Origin: Bacteroidaceae bacterium
GTDB lineage: Bacteria > Bacteroidota > Bacteroidia > Bacteroidales > Barnesiellaceae_A
DNA: 64,000 bases
Reading direction: 5' to 3'
Assembly: GCA_017410245.1 (NCBI GenBank)
Contig: JAFQRE010000045.1
Span: 62,001 to 126,000, forward strand
The position numbers and the translations under genes are program-made. The notes beneath the pieces were generated by a model. It saw only the letters and a program-made list of their open reading frames with translations, had not been told where the DNA came from and did not search any database. Below, piece after piece: positions 27,860 to 36,447 of this stretch. Position 1 is the stretch's first letter; each line of letters opens with the position of its first letter.

Positions 27860-28103
27860 TGTTTTATTTTTGTCAAAATCACCACCTTTTTTGACAAATT
27901 ACCATCATTACAATCATGACATATTGTTAAACAACCGCCACATTATATATATATTTTATACCACATATTCCATCAAAAAGAAAATACGTCACACATCACA
28001 CTCCATACGGAGTGAAATAAAAATAGCATAAATTTTGTGCGACATAGTATGTATATTGGTTTTAAAGTTGTAACTTTGCCAAAATTCATTACATTCTGAG
28101 CGT
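27860..28103. other. A/T-rich intergenic region before hpt
   Basis: Contains the inverted repeat TTTTGTCAAA / TTTTGACAAA near 27871-27898 and a -7 box TAACTTTG at 28071-28078, 26 bases before the hpt ATG. No gene seen. Confidence 0.5.
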
Positions 28104-28646
28104 ATGAATACCATCAAGTTGAAAGACCTAACATTCAAGCCCTACATCAGCAGTGCCGAGATAGCAACAGCTGTAAAGAACGTTGCGGCTCGTATTAACG
28201 AGGACCTTGCAGACAAGAATCCTCTATTTATCTGCGTGCTCAATGGAGCGTTTGTCTTTGCCGCCGACCTATTCCGCGAGATAAACATTCCCGGAGCTGA
28301 AATAACATTTATACGCATGAAGTCGTATATAGGAACGCAAAGCACCGGAGAAGTGCAGATGGTGTCGGGCTTATATGAAGACATTTCGGGTCGTACAGTA
28401 GTTATCATCGAAGACATTGTCGATAGTGGCTTCACCCTGCTACAGCTCAAAGAGATGTTGCGCGAATGCAATCCCGCCGATATCAAAGTAGCTACATTGC
28501 TCTTCAAGCCCGAGTCGCTCAAGTGCGATGTTACCATTGACTATGTAGCATTGGACATACCCCCCGCATTTATCGTGGGCTATGGTCTCGACTACGAAAA
28601 CATGGGTCGAAATCTCAAAGATATATATACAATAGTACAAGATTAA
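28104..28646 (+). CDS. hpt: Hypoxanthine phosphoribosyltransferase
   Basis: 180 residues. It salvages hypoxanthine (and usually guanine) to nucleotides with PRPP. The PRPP-binding loop is VVIIEDIVDSGFTLLQLKEM, the early VLNGAFVFAADL and IRMKSYIGTQSTGEV segments and the late DYVALDIPPAFIVGYGLDYE are all typical. adk follows after 24 bases, forming a purine nucleotide pair. Confidence 0.95.
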   Translation: MNTIKLKDLTFKPYISSAEIATAVKNVAARINEDLADKNPLFICVLNGAFVFAADLFREINIPGAEITFIRMKSYIGTQSTGEVQMVSGLYEDISGRTVVIIEDIVDSGFTLLQLKEMLRECNPADIKVATLLFKPESLKCDVTIDYVALDIPPAFIVGYGLDYENMGRNLKDIYTIVQD

Positions 28647-28670
28647 ACCAAAGATTATAAAAACTGAATT

Positions 28671-29246
28671 ATGAATATAGTGATATTTGGAGCTCCGGGT
28701 TCGGGCAAAGGCACACAAAGTGCATTGCTCATAGAGGAGTATGGCTACTACCATATCTCGACAGGTGACGTATTGCGTGGACAAATCGCAGCGGGTACCG
28801 AGTTGGGCAAAATTGCCGACTCATACATTTCGCACGGCAAACTTATTCCCGATGAGTTGATGATAGAAATCCTTGACGATGTCATGTCGGCACACCCCGA
28901 GAGTGCCAAGGGAGTAGTTTTCGACGGCTTTCCCCGCACTATCAAACAAGCCGATGCGTTGGACGAATTATTGGCCAAACGCAATCAGAAACTCGATATC
29001 GTAGTAGGCCTCGAAGTTGAAGAGGAAGAGTTGATAGCACGTCTTATCAACCGTGGCAAGACATCGGGTCGTAGCGATGACAATATGGAGACCATCAAAA
29101 AACGCCTCGATGTGTATAACAACCAAACCAACCCTCTGCGCGACCACTACATGGAGCAAGGCAAGTATGCAGCTGTGCATGGCATGGGTAGCATCGAAGA
29201 TATCTACAGCCACATCAAGGCCGCTATAGAGTCTATAAAGAAATAA
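28671..29246 (+). CDS. adk: Adenylate kinase
   Basis: 191 residues, the short form without a zinc LID. It balances ATP, ADP and AMP. The P-loop GAPGSGKGTQ is at residues 7-16, the AMP-binding segment YHISTGDVLRGQIAAGTELG follows, then FDGFPRTIKQADAL and the short LID RGKTSGRSDDN. Likely co-transcribed with hpt and closed by a strong terminator. Confidence 0.97.
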   Translation: MNIVIFGAPGSGKGTQSALLIEEYGYYHISTGDVLRGQIAAGTELGKIADSYISHGKLIPDELMIEILDDVMSAHPESAKGVVFDGFPRTIKQADALDELLAKRNQKLDIVVGLEVEEEELIARLINRGKTSGRSDDNMETIKKRLDVYNNQTNPLRDHYMEQGKYAAVHGMGSIEDIYSHIKAAIESIKK

Positions 29247-29278
29247 CACATATTATAATATTATACAAGTACTATCAC

Positions 29279-29322
29279 ACCGCGCAGAACAGTGCCTCTG
29301 TCTGCGCGGTGTCTTTTTTTTT
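29279..29322 (+). terminator. Terminator after adk
   Basis: Ten-base stem ACCGCGCAGA (29279-29288) with TCTGCGCGGT (29301-29310), followed by GTC and nine T. Confidence 0.9.
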
Positions 29323-29361
29323 GACAGATTTTGCAATAAACAATAAAATTCACAACTCAGT

Positions 29362-29392
29362 ATTGCCTTTTCAATACGAAGTGCTATCTTTG
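29362..29392 (+). promoter_or_regulatory. Promoter of nnr
   Basis: ATTG at 29362-29365, 19 bases, TATCTTTG at 29385-29392, 37 bases before ATG 29430. Confidence 0.65.
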
Positions 29393-29429
29393 TAAGTTGG
29401 AGTAAAATCAAATATAAAAGCGCAATCAT

Positions 29430-30950
29430 ATGAAGATATTTTCGGCATCGGATTTACACAAAATAGACCAAAGCACCATTGAACAAGAAGGCATCACCTC
29501 GCTCGACCTCATGGAACGAGCAGCATCGGCCGTAGTATATGAAATAGTGTCGCGATACCCTCGCAACAAGCATATATGCATATTTGCCGGACCGGGCAAC
29601 AATGGTGGAGACGCCCTTGCCATAGCTCGCCTGCTCCTGGTCGAAGGCTTCAATCCTCAGATATATCTTTTCATGACATCGGCTCACCTCAGTGCCGACT
29701 GTCAGGCCAATCATGAGCGACTCAAAACAGAGTTCCCTTCGGCACAACTCGATGAGATTGTAAAGACATTCCGTCCGCCCCACCTCACTGCCGATACGCT
29801 TGTCATCGATGGTCTATTTGGCACCGGACTGAACAAGCCCCTCGCCGGTGGTTTTACTTCGCTGGTTGAGTATATCAACGACTCTGAAGCCTACGTTATA
29901 TCGATAGATATTCCATCGGGACTCATGAGCGACTGGGTACAGAAAAACGATACTCGACACATCATTCGCGCGCACGTTACATACACCTTTCAATATCCCA
30001 AGTTGGCCTTCTTCTTCAGCGAGAATGAGCCATTTGTAGGTAAGTGGCATGTACTCGACATTGGCTTGAAACCCGACAGCACCACCGATGCCATGTCGCG
30101 TATATTCTGTGTAGATAGCAACGATGTAGCATCACTCATAAGGCCGCGTGAGAAATTCTCAGACAAACGCACCTACGGACACGGACTCTTGGTGAGCGGC
30201 CGCTACGGCATGATGGGTGCTACCGTACTTGCCGCCAAGGCTGCCATGCACAGCGGTATAGGACTCACTACAGTACACGCCCCGCGTTGTGGTAACATGA
30301 TTATGCAAACCTCTGTACCCGAAGCACTCTACGAGCCCGACGCCGAGGATCTTGTGTGCAGTGATGTGACCATCAATGCTCGTTACAACGCATTGGGTAT
30401 AGGTCCGGGACTCGGTCATGGTGCCAAGCAGACCTCTTGCCTGCTGAAACTACTATCTGATGGTATAAAGATACCCGTAGTGCTCGATGCCGATGCCTTG
30501 CATATACTTTCGCGCCAACCCGATTTGCTCGACCTCCTGCCTGCCGGAGCTATTCTCACGCCTCACATAGGCGAGTTTGAGCGACTGTATGAATGCGTTA
30601 TTGACAACGACTCACATCGTCTGCAACAAGCTATGGCCATGGCCTCACGACACAACATTATCATTGTCTTGAAGGGCGCACACACTGCAGTAGTTTCGCC
30701 CAAGGGCGAGGTGTATATCAATTGCAGCGGCAACAACGGTATGGCAACTGCCGGTAGTGGCGATGTACTTACAGGCATCATCACCTCGCTATTGGCTCAA
30801 GGATATGAGCCTCTCAAAGCAGCTGTATTGGCCGTTCACTTGCATGGTGTTGCCGGCGACATAGCTGCAACCGAGAACTGCGAAGAGTATATAACAGCAC
30901 AAGATATCATAGCCTCACTTGGCAAGGCATTCAAGAAAATAAGAGGCTGA
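29430..30950 (+). CDS. nnr: Bifunctional NAD(P)H-hydrate epimerase/dehydratase
   Basis: 506 residues, a fusion of two repair enzymes. The N-terminal half (about 1-215) is the epimerase with FAGPGNNGGDALAIARLL and IDGLFGTGLNKPL. The C-terminal half (about 225-506) is the ADP-dependent dehydratase with GIGPGLGHGA, VLDADALHILS, TPHIGEFERL and GMATAGSGDVLTGII. Together they restore damaged, hydrated NADH and NADPH. DUF4831 follows 55 bases later and may share the transcript. Confidence 0.96.
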   Translation: MKIFSASDLHKIDQSTIEQEGITSLDLMERAASAVVYEIVSRYPRNKHICIFAGPGNNGGDALAIARLLLVEGFNPQIYLFMTSAHLSADCQANHERLKTEFPSAQLDEIVKTFRPPHLTADTLVIDGLFGTGLNKPLAGGFTSLVEYINDSEAYVISIDIPSGLMSDWVQKNDTRHIIRAHVTYTFQYPKLAFFFSENEPFVGKWHVLDIGLKPDSTTDAMSRIFCVDSNDVASLIRPREKFSDKRTYGHGLLVSGRYGMMGATVLAAKAAMHSGIGLTTVHAPRCGNMIMQTSVPEALYEPDAEDLVCSDVTINARYNALGIGPGLGHGAKQTSCLLKLLSDGIKIPVVLDADALHILSRQPDLLDLLPAGAILTPHIGEFERLYECVIDNDSHRLQQAMAMASRHNIIIVLKGAHTAVVSPKGEVYINCSGNNGMATAGSGDVLTGIITSLLAQGYEPLKAAVLAVHLHGVAGDIAATENCEEYITAQDIIASLGKAFKKIRG

Positions 30951-31005
30951 TAAAAAGCTACAATAACCCGAGAGAAAACACCCCCTCAAAAAAAACATAG
31001 TTATC

Positions 31006-32076
31006 ATGAAACATACCATACTAAGCGCTATCATTGCCACCTGCGCAATTACTGCAATGGCACAACTGCCCATACAGTTGCAGCCCGAGAAGTTCAACGA
31101 CTATGCTCTCAACTACTACCTGCCCCAAACAACTACCGAAATAGAATTTGTGGCCTCTAAAACCACTCACAAAGCCGGGCAATACTACAAGTATGCCCGC
31201 AAATATCTGGGCACAACCGATGTGATAACCGAGGACTCGGAGTCGTGGCAACTCGAGGGTGCTACCATTCTTGTTCGTAGCAGAGCCAATACCGAACAAC
31301 GATATCAGCTCACATTCAAAGCCGGGCAAACACCCTACATATTTGTAAACGAAGAACACATCATACTCAGTGCCAATACAGCCCCCGACCCATTTGCCAT
31401 TGACACATTCCCTGCAACAGCCCCCAATATTGTGAACGACATTGACATGACACAAGCCTTGTCAGAAGAGATACTCATGTCGGGCTCGGTAGCCAAGATG
31501 GCCGAGATGGCTGCTAAGCAGATATACCGCATCAGAGAGAGTCGTATGGATATACTCACCGGCGAGGCCGACAATATGCCTGCCGATGGAGAGTCTATGA
31601 AGATAATCATCGAACAACTCGACCGACAAGAAAAGGCCCTCACAGCAATGTTTACCGGCTACACTACAGTAGAATATACAACCAAACGAATCAAATATAC
31701 CCCCACCGATGACGTAGAAAACCAGATATTGCTACGCTTCTCCAAGCATCAAGGCTTTGTTGCCCCCGACAACCTCAGTGGCAATCCCATATACCTATCG
31801 GTAGCAGTAACCGAGCGTGGCGAATACCCTCTCGACAACAAAGGTATTGTCAAGAAAGTTCCCAAAGGCGCTTTGGCTTATAACATTCCGGGCAAAGCCG
31901 TCATGTCATTGAGATACGACAATAAGACAATAGCCCGCAAAGAACTTTCAGTAGCACAACTCGGAGTTGTATTCGGTCTCGATCCGGCACTGCTCACCCA
32001 CAAAAAAGAGCCTACCTACATTATTTTCAATCCTCACACAGGTGGCATTATGCAGATAGGTACCATAAGTGAGTAA
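31006..32076 (+). CDS. DUF4831 family exported protein
   Basis: 356 residues with a signal peptide (MKHTILSAIIATCAITAMAQ). The opening PEKFNDYALNYYLPQTTTEI and the following EVVASKTTHKAGQYYKYA-like stretch (IEFVASKTTHKAGQYYKYAR) are typical of DUF4831, a Bacteroidota family of unknown function. A helical middle (about 150-215, with EQLDRQEKALTAMFTGYTTV) is followed by a beta-rich end. It probably resides in the periplasm. Its place after nnr and before rnhB gives no functional clue. Confidence 0.78.
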   Translation: MKHTILSAIIATCAITAMAQLPIQLQPEKFNDYALNYYLPQTTTEIEFVASKTTHKAGQYYKYARKYLGTTDVITEDSESWQLEGATILVRSRANTEQRYQLTFKAGQTPYIFVNEEHIILSANTAPDPFAIDTFPATAPNIVNDIDMTQALSEEILMSGSVAKMAEMAAKQIYRIRESRMDILTGEADNMPADGESMKIIIEQLDRQEKALTAMFTGYTTVEYTTKRIKYTPTDDVENQILLRFSKHQGFVAPDNLSGNPIYLSVAVTERGEYPLDNKGIVKKVPKGALAYNIPGKAVMSLRYDNKTIARKELSVAQLGVVFGLDPALLTHKKEPTYIIFNPHTGGIMQIGTISE

Positions 32077-32080
32077 AAAA

Positions 32081-32111
32081 GCAAGAGCATTGTCTCGCGA
32101 CATACTCTTGC
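32081..32111 (+). terminator. Hairpin after DUF4831
   Basis: GCAAGAG (32081-32087) pairs with CTCTTGC (32105-32111), with TGTC/GACA inside. There is no strong T run, so termination may be partial. Confidence 0.45.
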
Positions 32112-32267
32112 CACTCTTAAATCAAACAAATAGCAAACTATAACTTAGGAATAACAAACAACTTCATATAGTGTTTATACATGAGGTTGAGCCAGACAGC
32201 CTGCCTCACACATATATATAACACCTCAATCGCACAATTGTTTAACAAGCCAACCCTGTACCGCAAT

Positions 32268-32867
32268 ATGCTATTATCACACATGGACTCCTCACGTATA
32301 GAGGCCGGTTGCGATGAAGCCGGCCGAGGTTGCCTTGCCGGTGCTGTGTTTGCAGCAGCCGTCATTCTGCCCCCCGACTACCAACACCCCCTGCTCAACG
32401 ACTCAAAACAACTCAGCGAGAAGCAACGATACGCACTACGCCCCATCATTGAGAAAGAGGCCTTGGCATGGGCTGTAGGTATAGTCACCCCTCAAGAAAT
32501 AGACCGCATCAATATACTCAATGCTTCTATACTGGCCATGCACCGAGCAGTAGAACAGCTATCTATCACTCCCGAGCATTTGCTCATAGATGGCAATCGT
32601 TTTAAGCCCTACAAAAAAATACCACACACCTGTGTGATAAAAGGCGATGGTAAATATCTCTCTATCGCAGCGGCTTCGATATTGGCCAAGACCTATCGCG
32701 ATGACTATATGATGCAACTACACCAACAATATCCGCAGTATGCTTGGGATAGGAACAAAGGATATCCTACACAAGAGCACCGCGATGCTATATCGCAATA
32801 TGGCACTACACCCTATCATCGCATCTCTTTCAGGCTGGTAAACCCACAACTCAAACTCTTTGAATGA
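32268..32867 (+). CDS. rnhB: Ribonuclease HII
   Basis: 199 residues from ATG 32268 ([20 protein letters not shown]), the conserved start region; the frame is open to 32181, but that adds 29 unrelated residues. The enzyme removes ribonucleotides from DNA. The acidic active site begins with CDEAGRG (D16, E17), followed by [16 protein letters not shown] and [14 protein letters not shown]. Its stop overlaps the next gene's ATG (ATGA). Confidence 0.95.
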   Translation: MLLSHMDSSRIEAGCDEAGRGCLAGAVFAAAVILPPDYQHPLLNDSKQLSEKQRYALRPIIEKEALAWAVGIVTPQEIDRINILNASILAMHRAVEQLSITPEHLLIDGNRFKPYKKIPHTCVIKGDGKYLSIAAASILAKTYRDDYMMQLHQQYPQYAWDRNKGYPTQEHRDAISQYGTTPYHRISFRLVNPQLKLFE

Positions 32868-34576
32868 AAAACAAACTTTGGCAACCAACAATAGACGAAA
32901 TAGAGCTATGGGGAGTGACACTCTTGTCTATCCCACTCTTCGCGCTATTGCTCGCCACTGTCACCTTTATATTGGGTGGCACAATAGAGATGTGGATTTT
33001 TCCTACCGCCATCATACTATCGCTATTGTGCGGACATAGATACATCGACACACACGGGTCACTACCGTATGCACATCTTCGCTTCTACCTTTGCATCGCA
33101 TCGTCTATCGCACTTGCTCTCCTTTCGTCGGCACTCATATACGACTACAGCTACGATGGTAATACCTATCACCAAGAATCTGTCATAGCAATCATAAAAG
33201 GGTGTAACCCTATCCACACCCCCGAGCAAATGGGTTCGATATGGAGCATACACTATGCCAAGGCTTTGGAGATAATAGCCTCGACAATAGCTATTTGTTT
33301 CAATCGTATAGAATGTGGCAAGGCCGTGAATATCCTACTCATACTCTCCTGCATATTTATCACCCACACATTCCTTAAACGCAAATTTAGCCACCTTACA
33401 CAACGATATATCCTGCTATTTACCATACTCATCACTCTATCTCCTACTGTAATAAGTCAGGCTTTCACATACTACAACGACTTCGCATTACACATCTTCA
33501 CGCAACTCATAGTCATATCCCTCATTGAGATATATCAGAAAGATAGGCCCATCATGTGGTGCGTCCTCGCCATCGTCACACCCCTCGCTATTGCTACAAA
33601 ATTTACCATAGCACTCTACGCACTACTTACGATTGCAATAGCCGTTATATGGTATAGGGTAGTCGGTCGCCGGCAATTGAGCGGCAAGCTGGCAGGGGCG
33701 GCTATGATAATGATGATTATAGGGTTGGGCGTTGTGGGCTACCACCCATACATAACCAATACAATCGGTTGGGGCAACCCATTCTATCCACTTATCGGAG
33801 GCCACATAGACATCATGTCAACCAATACTCCCGAGATATACTACCATGGCAACAGAGTGACCAATTGGTTGCGCTCACTATTCTACAATGCTCAAGGCTC
33901 GGGTATATGGATACCTTTCTTTAATGACTCTCTAAAAGACTATTACATTGCCTACGACAATCGCATTGCAGGCTTCGGTCCCTTGTTTGGATATATTCTC
34001 TTCATCGCAACCACGCTCTTTGCAGCAACCATACACCGCGATATAAAACAGCATGGCACACACATACAACACGCTACGACTCACATAGTCATATCGATGA
34101 TACTCATCTTGTCGTGCTTCATCTTTGAGCAATCGTGGTGGATACGCTATATACCTTTTTTGTGGGCCACGCCTTCTGTTATGCTCCTATATACACACTA
34201 CAATACAACCCCCACACGCACCACACAAGCAGTACGCAACACCCTTTATGCTGCACTGATAACGACACAACTACTATGTTGCGCCACTACCCTTATGGCC
34301 GGCATATCATACACCCAGCGATTGGGAGGCCTTTACCAAGCAGTCAATCGGCAATCGCTCCTCGAAATTTACAGCGACAACTGCCTACCTTCGTTTGAAC
34401 ACAAGCTGCAAGAACGCAACATAAAATATGAGGTGTTGAATAACCCCAAAACACACCTCGATACAACCATGCGATGTGTAGTTATTCCGGCCAAGGCCTA
34501 TATATATACCGACTCGGCTACCTACAACCGCATGCAACACCCCGATATACTCGATTTTATAACCAACAACCGATGA
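32864..34576 (+). CDS. Polytopic membrane protein, possibly GT-C glycosyltransferase
   Basis: 570 residues with about 11-13 hydrophobic helices. After the second or third helix there is an acidic periplasmic loop, [14 protein letters not shown], which resembles the early-loop Asp of GT-C sugar transferases that use lipid-linked donors. The C-terminal 70-90 residues are soluble. No hallmark family motif is certain, so the assignment is inference. It overlaps rnhB by four bases and is followed by the TPR/HTH regulator after 49 bases. Confidence 0.55.
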   Translation: MKNKLWQPTIDEIELWGVTLLSIPLFALLLATVTFILGGTIEMWIFPTAIILSLLCGHRYIDTHGSLPYAHLRFYLCIASSIALALLSSALIYDYSYDGNTYHQESVIAIIKGCNPIHTPEQMGSIWSIHYAKALEIIASTIAICFNRIECGKAVNILLILSCIFITHTFLKRKFSHLTQRYILLFTILITLSPTVISQAFTYYNDFALHIFTQLIVISLIEIYQKDRPIMWCVLAIVTPLAIATKFTIALYALLTIAIAVIWYRVVGRRQLSGKLAGAAMIMMIIGLGVVGYHPYITNTIGWGNPFYPLIGGHIDIMSTNTPEIYYHGNRVTNWLRSLFYNAQGSGIWIPFFNDSLKDYYIAYDNRIAGFGPLFGYILFIATTLFAATIHRDIKQHGTHIQHATTHIVISMILILSCFIFEQSWWIRYIPFLWATPSVMLLYTHYNTTPTRTTQAVRNTLYAALITTQLLCCATTLMAGISYTQRLGGLYQAVNRQSLLEIYSDNCLPSFEHKLQERNIKYEVLNNPKTHLDTTMRCVVIPAKAYIYTDSATYNRMQHPDILDFITNNR

Positions 34577-34625
34577 TGCCATGAAAGTATCAGACATATC
34601 GTTACACACACAACATCAATACTAT

Positions 34626-36245
34626 ATGAAACGTCACCTTATCACACTACTCATGCTATTGGCACTTATAAAGCCCGGTATGGCACAAAATATAGAGATA
34701 TGCGACAGCCTGTTGCAATCGGCCATAGAGGCATCGGATAAGAAAGACTATCTCAACTCTCTTGAGCTACTTACACAAGCCAAAGAGATAGCCTCTCAGA
34801 AAAATGCCTACACACAACAATTTTGGATATACACCAATATAGGTATCAACTATGCCGAACTGATGGATTACAGTACCGCACTCGAAAACTTCTCTATCGC
34901 ATACAAGATAGCAACCAACCATCTTGACAAACGACATGAATTGAGCATTACCAACAATATCGCCGGTGTATATATGCTCGACAAAAAAACCGAGCAAGCA
35001 TTAGAACAATACAAGATAGCATACAACGCAGCCTTAGATAGCAAAGACAGCTTGTTTATAGGAGGTTGCGCCATGAATATAGCCAATGCATCTATGAGCA
35101 TAGACAACCTCAAACAGACAGCCGAGTATATTGCTATTGCCGAAGAGATGTTTATCAATTACCACGAAGAGAGGCTCAACCTGCAAGTACACAAAGCCAA
35201 TCTACTGCGCAAAAGCAACAAGCACGAAGAGGCATACCAAATGGCCTTGCAAGTCATCAACGAAGCAATCAAGAACAATCTGCCCGCAATAGAGACAGCC
35301 GCCACGATAGTACTGTCACAAACAATGCTCGACATAAAAGACTACCGTACCGCCATCAAATATGCACAGCAGGCCCTACAGCTACCCATCAGCATCGAGG
35401 AGCGTAAAAAACTATACGAGGCCCTCTCCGATGCCTACTACCATACCGGTCGCTATCACAAAGCCATAGCATACAAAGACTCTATACTCAACATTACCGA
35501 CTCCCTGGGCAATATACAACAAGAGCGACACTTTGAGAATGCCAATATACAGATAGAACTATTGCGAAGAGAAAATCAACTTGAGGAGTATCGCCTGCGC
35601 ACTCATACCAGCTATGCCATGATGGGCATGGGTATTGTTGTTGCCATCATATTGACATGGGCCCTCATCAACCAAATAGCAAAGAACCGACAAGAAAAAG
35701 AAATTGCCAGGCTCAACATCGAACATGAACAGCAACAACAACAGTTGCTCCGCAACAAACTCGACGAACAGCAAGCACAAGCGCTGCTCGAAGAAGAACG
35801 ATACCGACACGAAATAGAACTACGCGACAAAGAGCTTATGTCGAAGGCCATGATGGTAGCCAACAGAAACAATACCGTATCCAATATTATAGAGACTCTA
35901 TCCAACTCGCAGTATATAAGAGAGAGCAACGATAGTCGTCTCAAACAAGCCATTGTTCAACTGCAAAGGTCTGTTGATGACAATGAGGCGTGGCGCGATT
36001 TCTCGGCCTACTTCGAGCAACGCAACGATGCCTTTATTGCAGCCTTGCGCGACAAGCACCCCGAACTCACTGCCAACGAAATACGATTTCTTTCGCTTGT
36101 GTACATCAACCTTACTACCAAAGAGATTGCATCGCTACTGAGCATAACACCCGAATATTGCAAGAAGAAACGACAACAGATAGCTCATAAAATGGGATTT
36201 GAAAATTCCAAAGCGCTTTATTCATATCTCATCACATTGGCTTAG
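34626..36245 (+). CDS. Membrane-anchored TPR sensor with cytosolic HTH
   Basis: 539 residues from ATG 34626, chosen because it gives a signal peptide (MKRHLITLLMLLALIKPGMA). Residues about 25-320 are TPR-like helices (e.g. YTNIGINYAELMDYSTALEN, DAYYHTGRYHKAIAYKDSIL) and should be periplasmic. One membrane helix lies near residues 328-350, then a Gln/Glu-rich coiled coil. The C-terminus (about 470-539) is a LuxR-like helix-turn-helix: LTANEIRFLSLVYINLTTKE, then IASLLSITPEYCKKKRQQIA. This layout fits Bacteroidota one-component regulators that sense outside signals and bind DNA. The next genes encode surface proteins, plausible targets. Confidence 0.82.
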   Translation: MKRHLITLLMLLALIKPGMAQNIEICDSLLQSAIEASDKKDYLNSLELLTQAKEIASQKNAYTQQFWIYTNIGINYAELMDYSTALENFSIAYKIATNHLDKRHELSITNNIAGVYMLDKKTEQALEQYKIAYNAALDSKDSLFIGGCAMNIANASMSIDNLKQTAEYIAIAEEMFINYHEERLNLQVHKANLLRKSNKHEEAYQMALQVINEAIKNNLPAIETAATIVLSQTMLDIKDYRTAIKYAQQALQLPISIEERKKLYEALSDAYYHTGRYHKAIAYKDSILNITDSLGNIQQERHFENANIQIELLRRENQLEEYRLRTHTSYAMMGMGIVVAIILTWALINQIAKNRQEKEIARLNIEHEQQQQQLLRNKLDEQQAQALLEEERYRHEIELRDKELMSKAMMVANRNNTVSNIIETLSNSQYIRESNDSRLKQAIVQLQRSVDDNEAWRDFSAYFEQRNDAFIAALRDKHPELTANEIRFLSLVYINLTTKEIASLLSITPEYCKKKRQQIAHKMGFENSKALYSYLITLA

Positions 36246-36280
36246 CCGTTTATTGCCAAAAGGGATATGTTTTTTGCATA

Positions 36281-36317
36281 AACCTCGATATGATGCTTAT
36301 ATCGGGGTTTTATTTTT
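36281..36317 (+). terminator. Terminator after the TPR/HTH gene
   Basis: AACCTCGATAT (36281-36291) with ATATCGGGGTT (36299-36309), one G-T pair, then TTTATTTTTA. The remaining 130 bases before the next gene are A/T-rich, with no clear promoter. Confidence 0.75.
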
Positions 36318-36447
36318 ATATATATCCCCTTTTTATCCCCCATCATAGTTGCATTTACGAGATAATATTCATAAACTTGCAAAGGAATTAGGCTCGCAAC
36401 AGCATTAGTTAAGAAAAATAATATAAACCCCATAATATCTTAAAGCC

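Noticed and set aside
32181..32267. Longer N-terminus for RNase HII
   Set aside because: The 29 extra residues do not resemble the family, which begins at [20 protein letters not shown].
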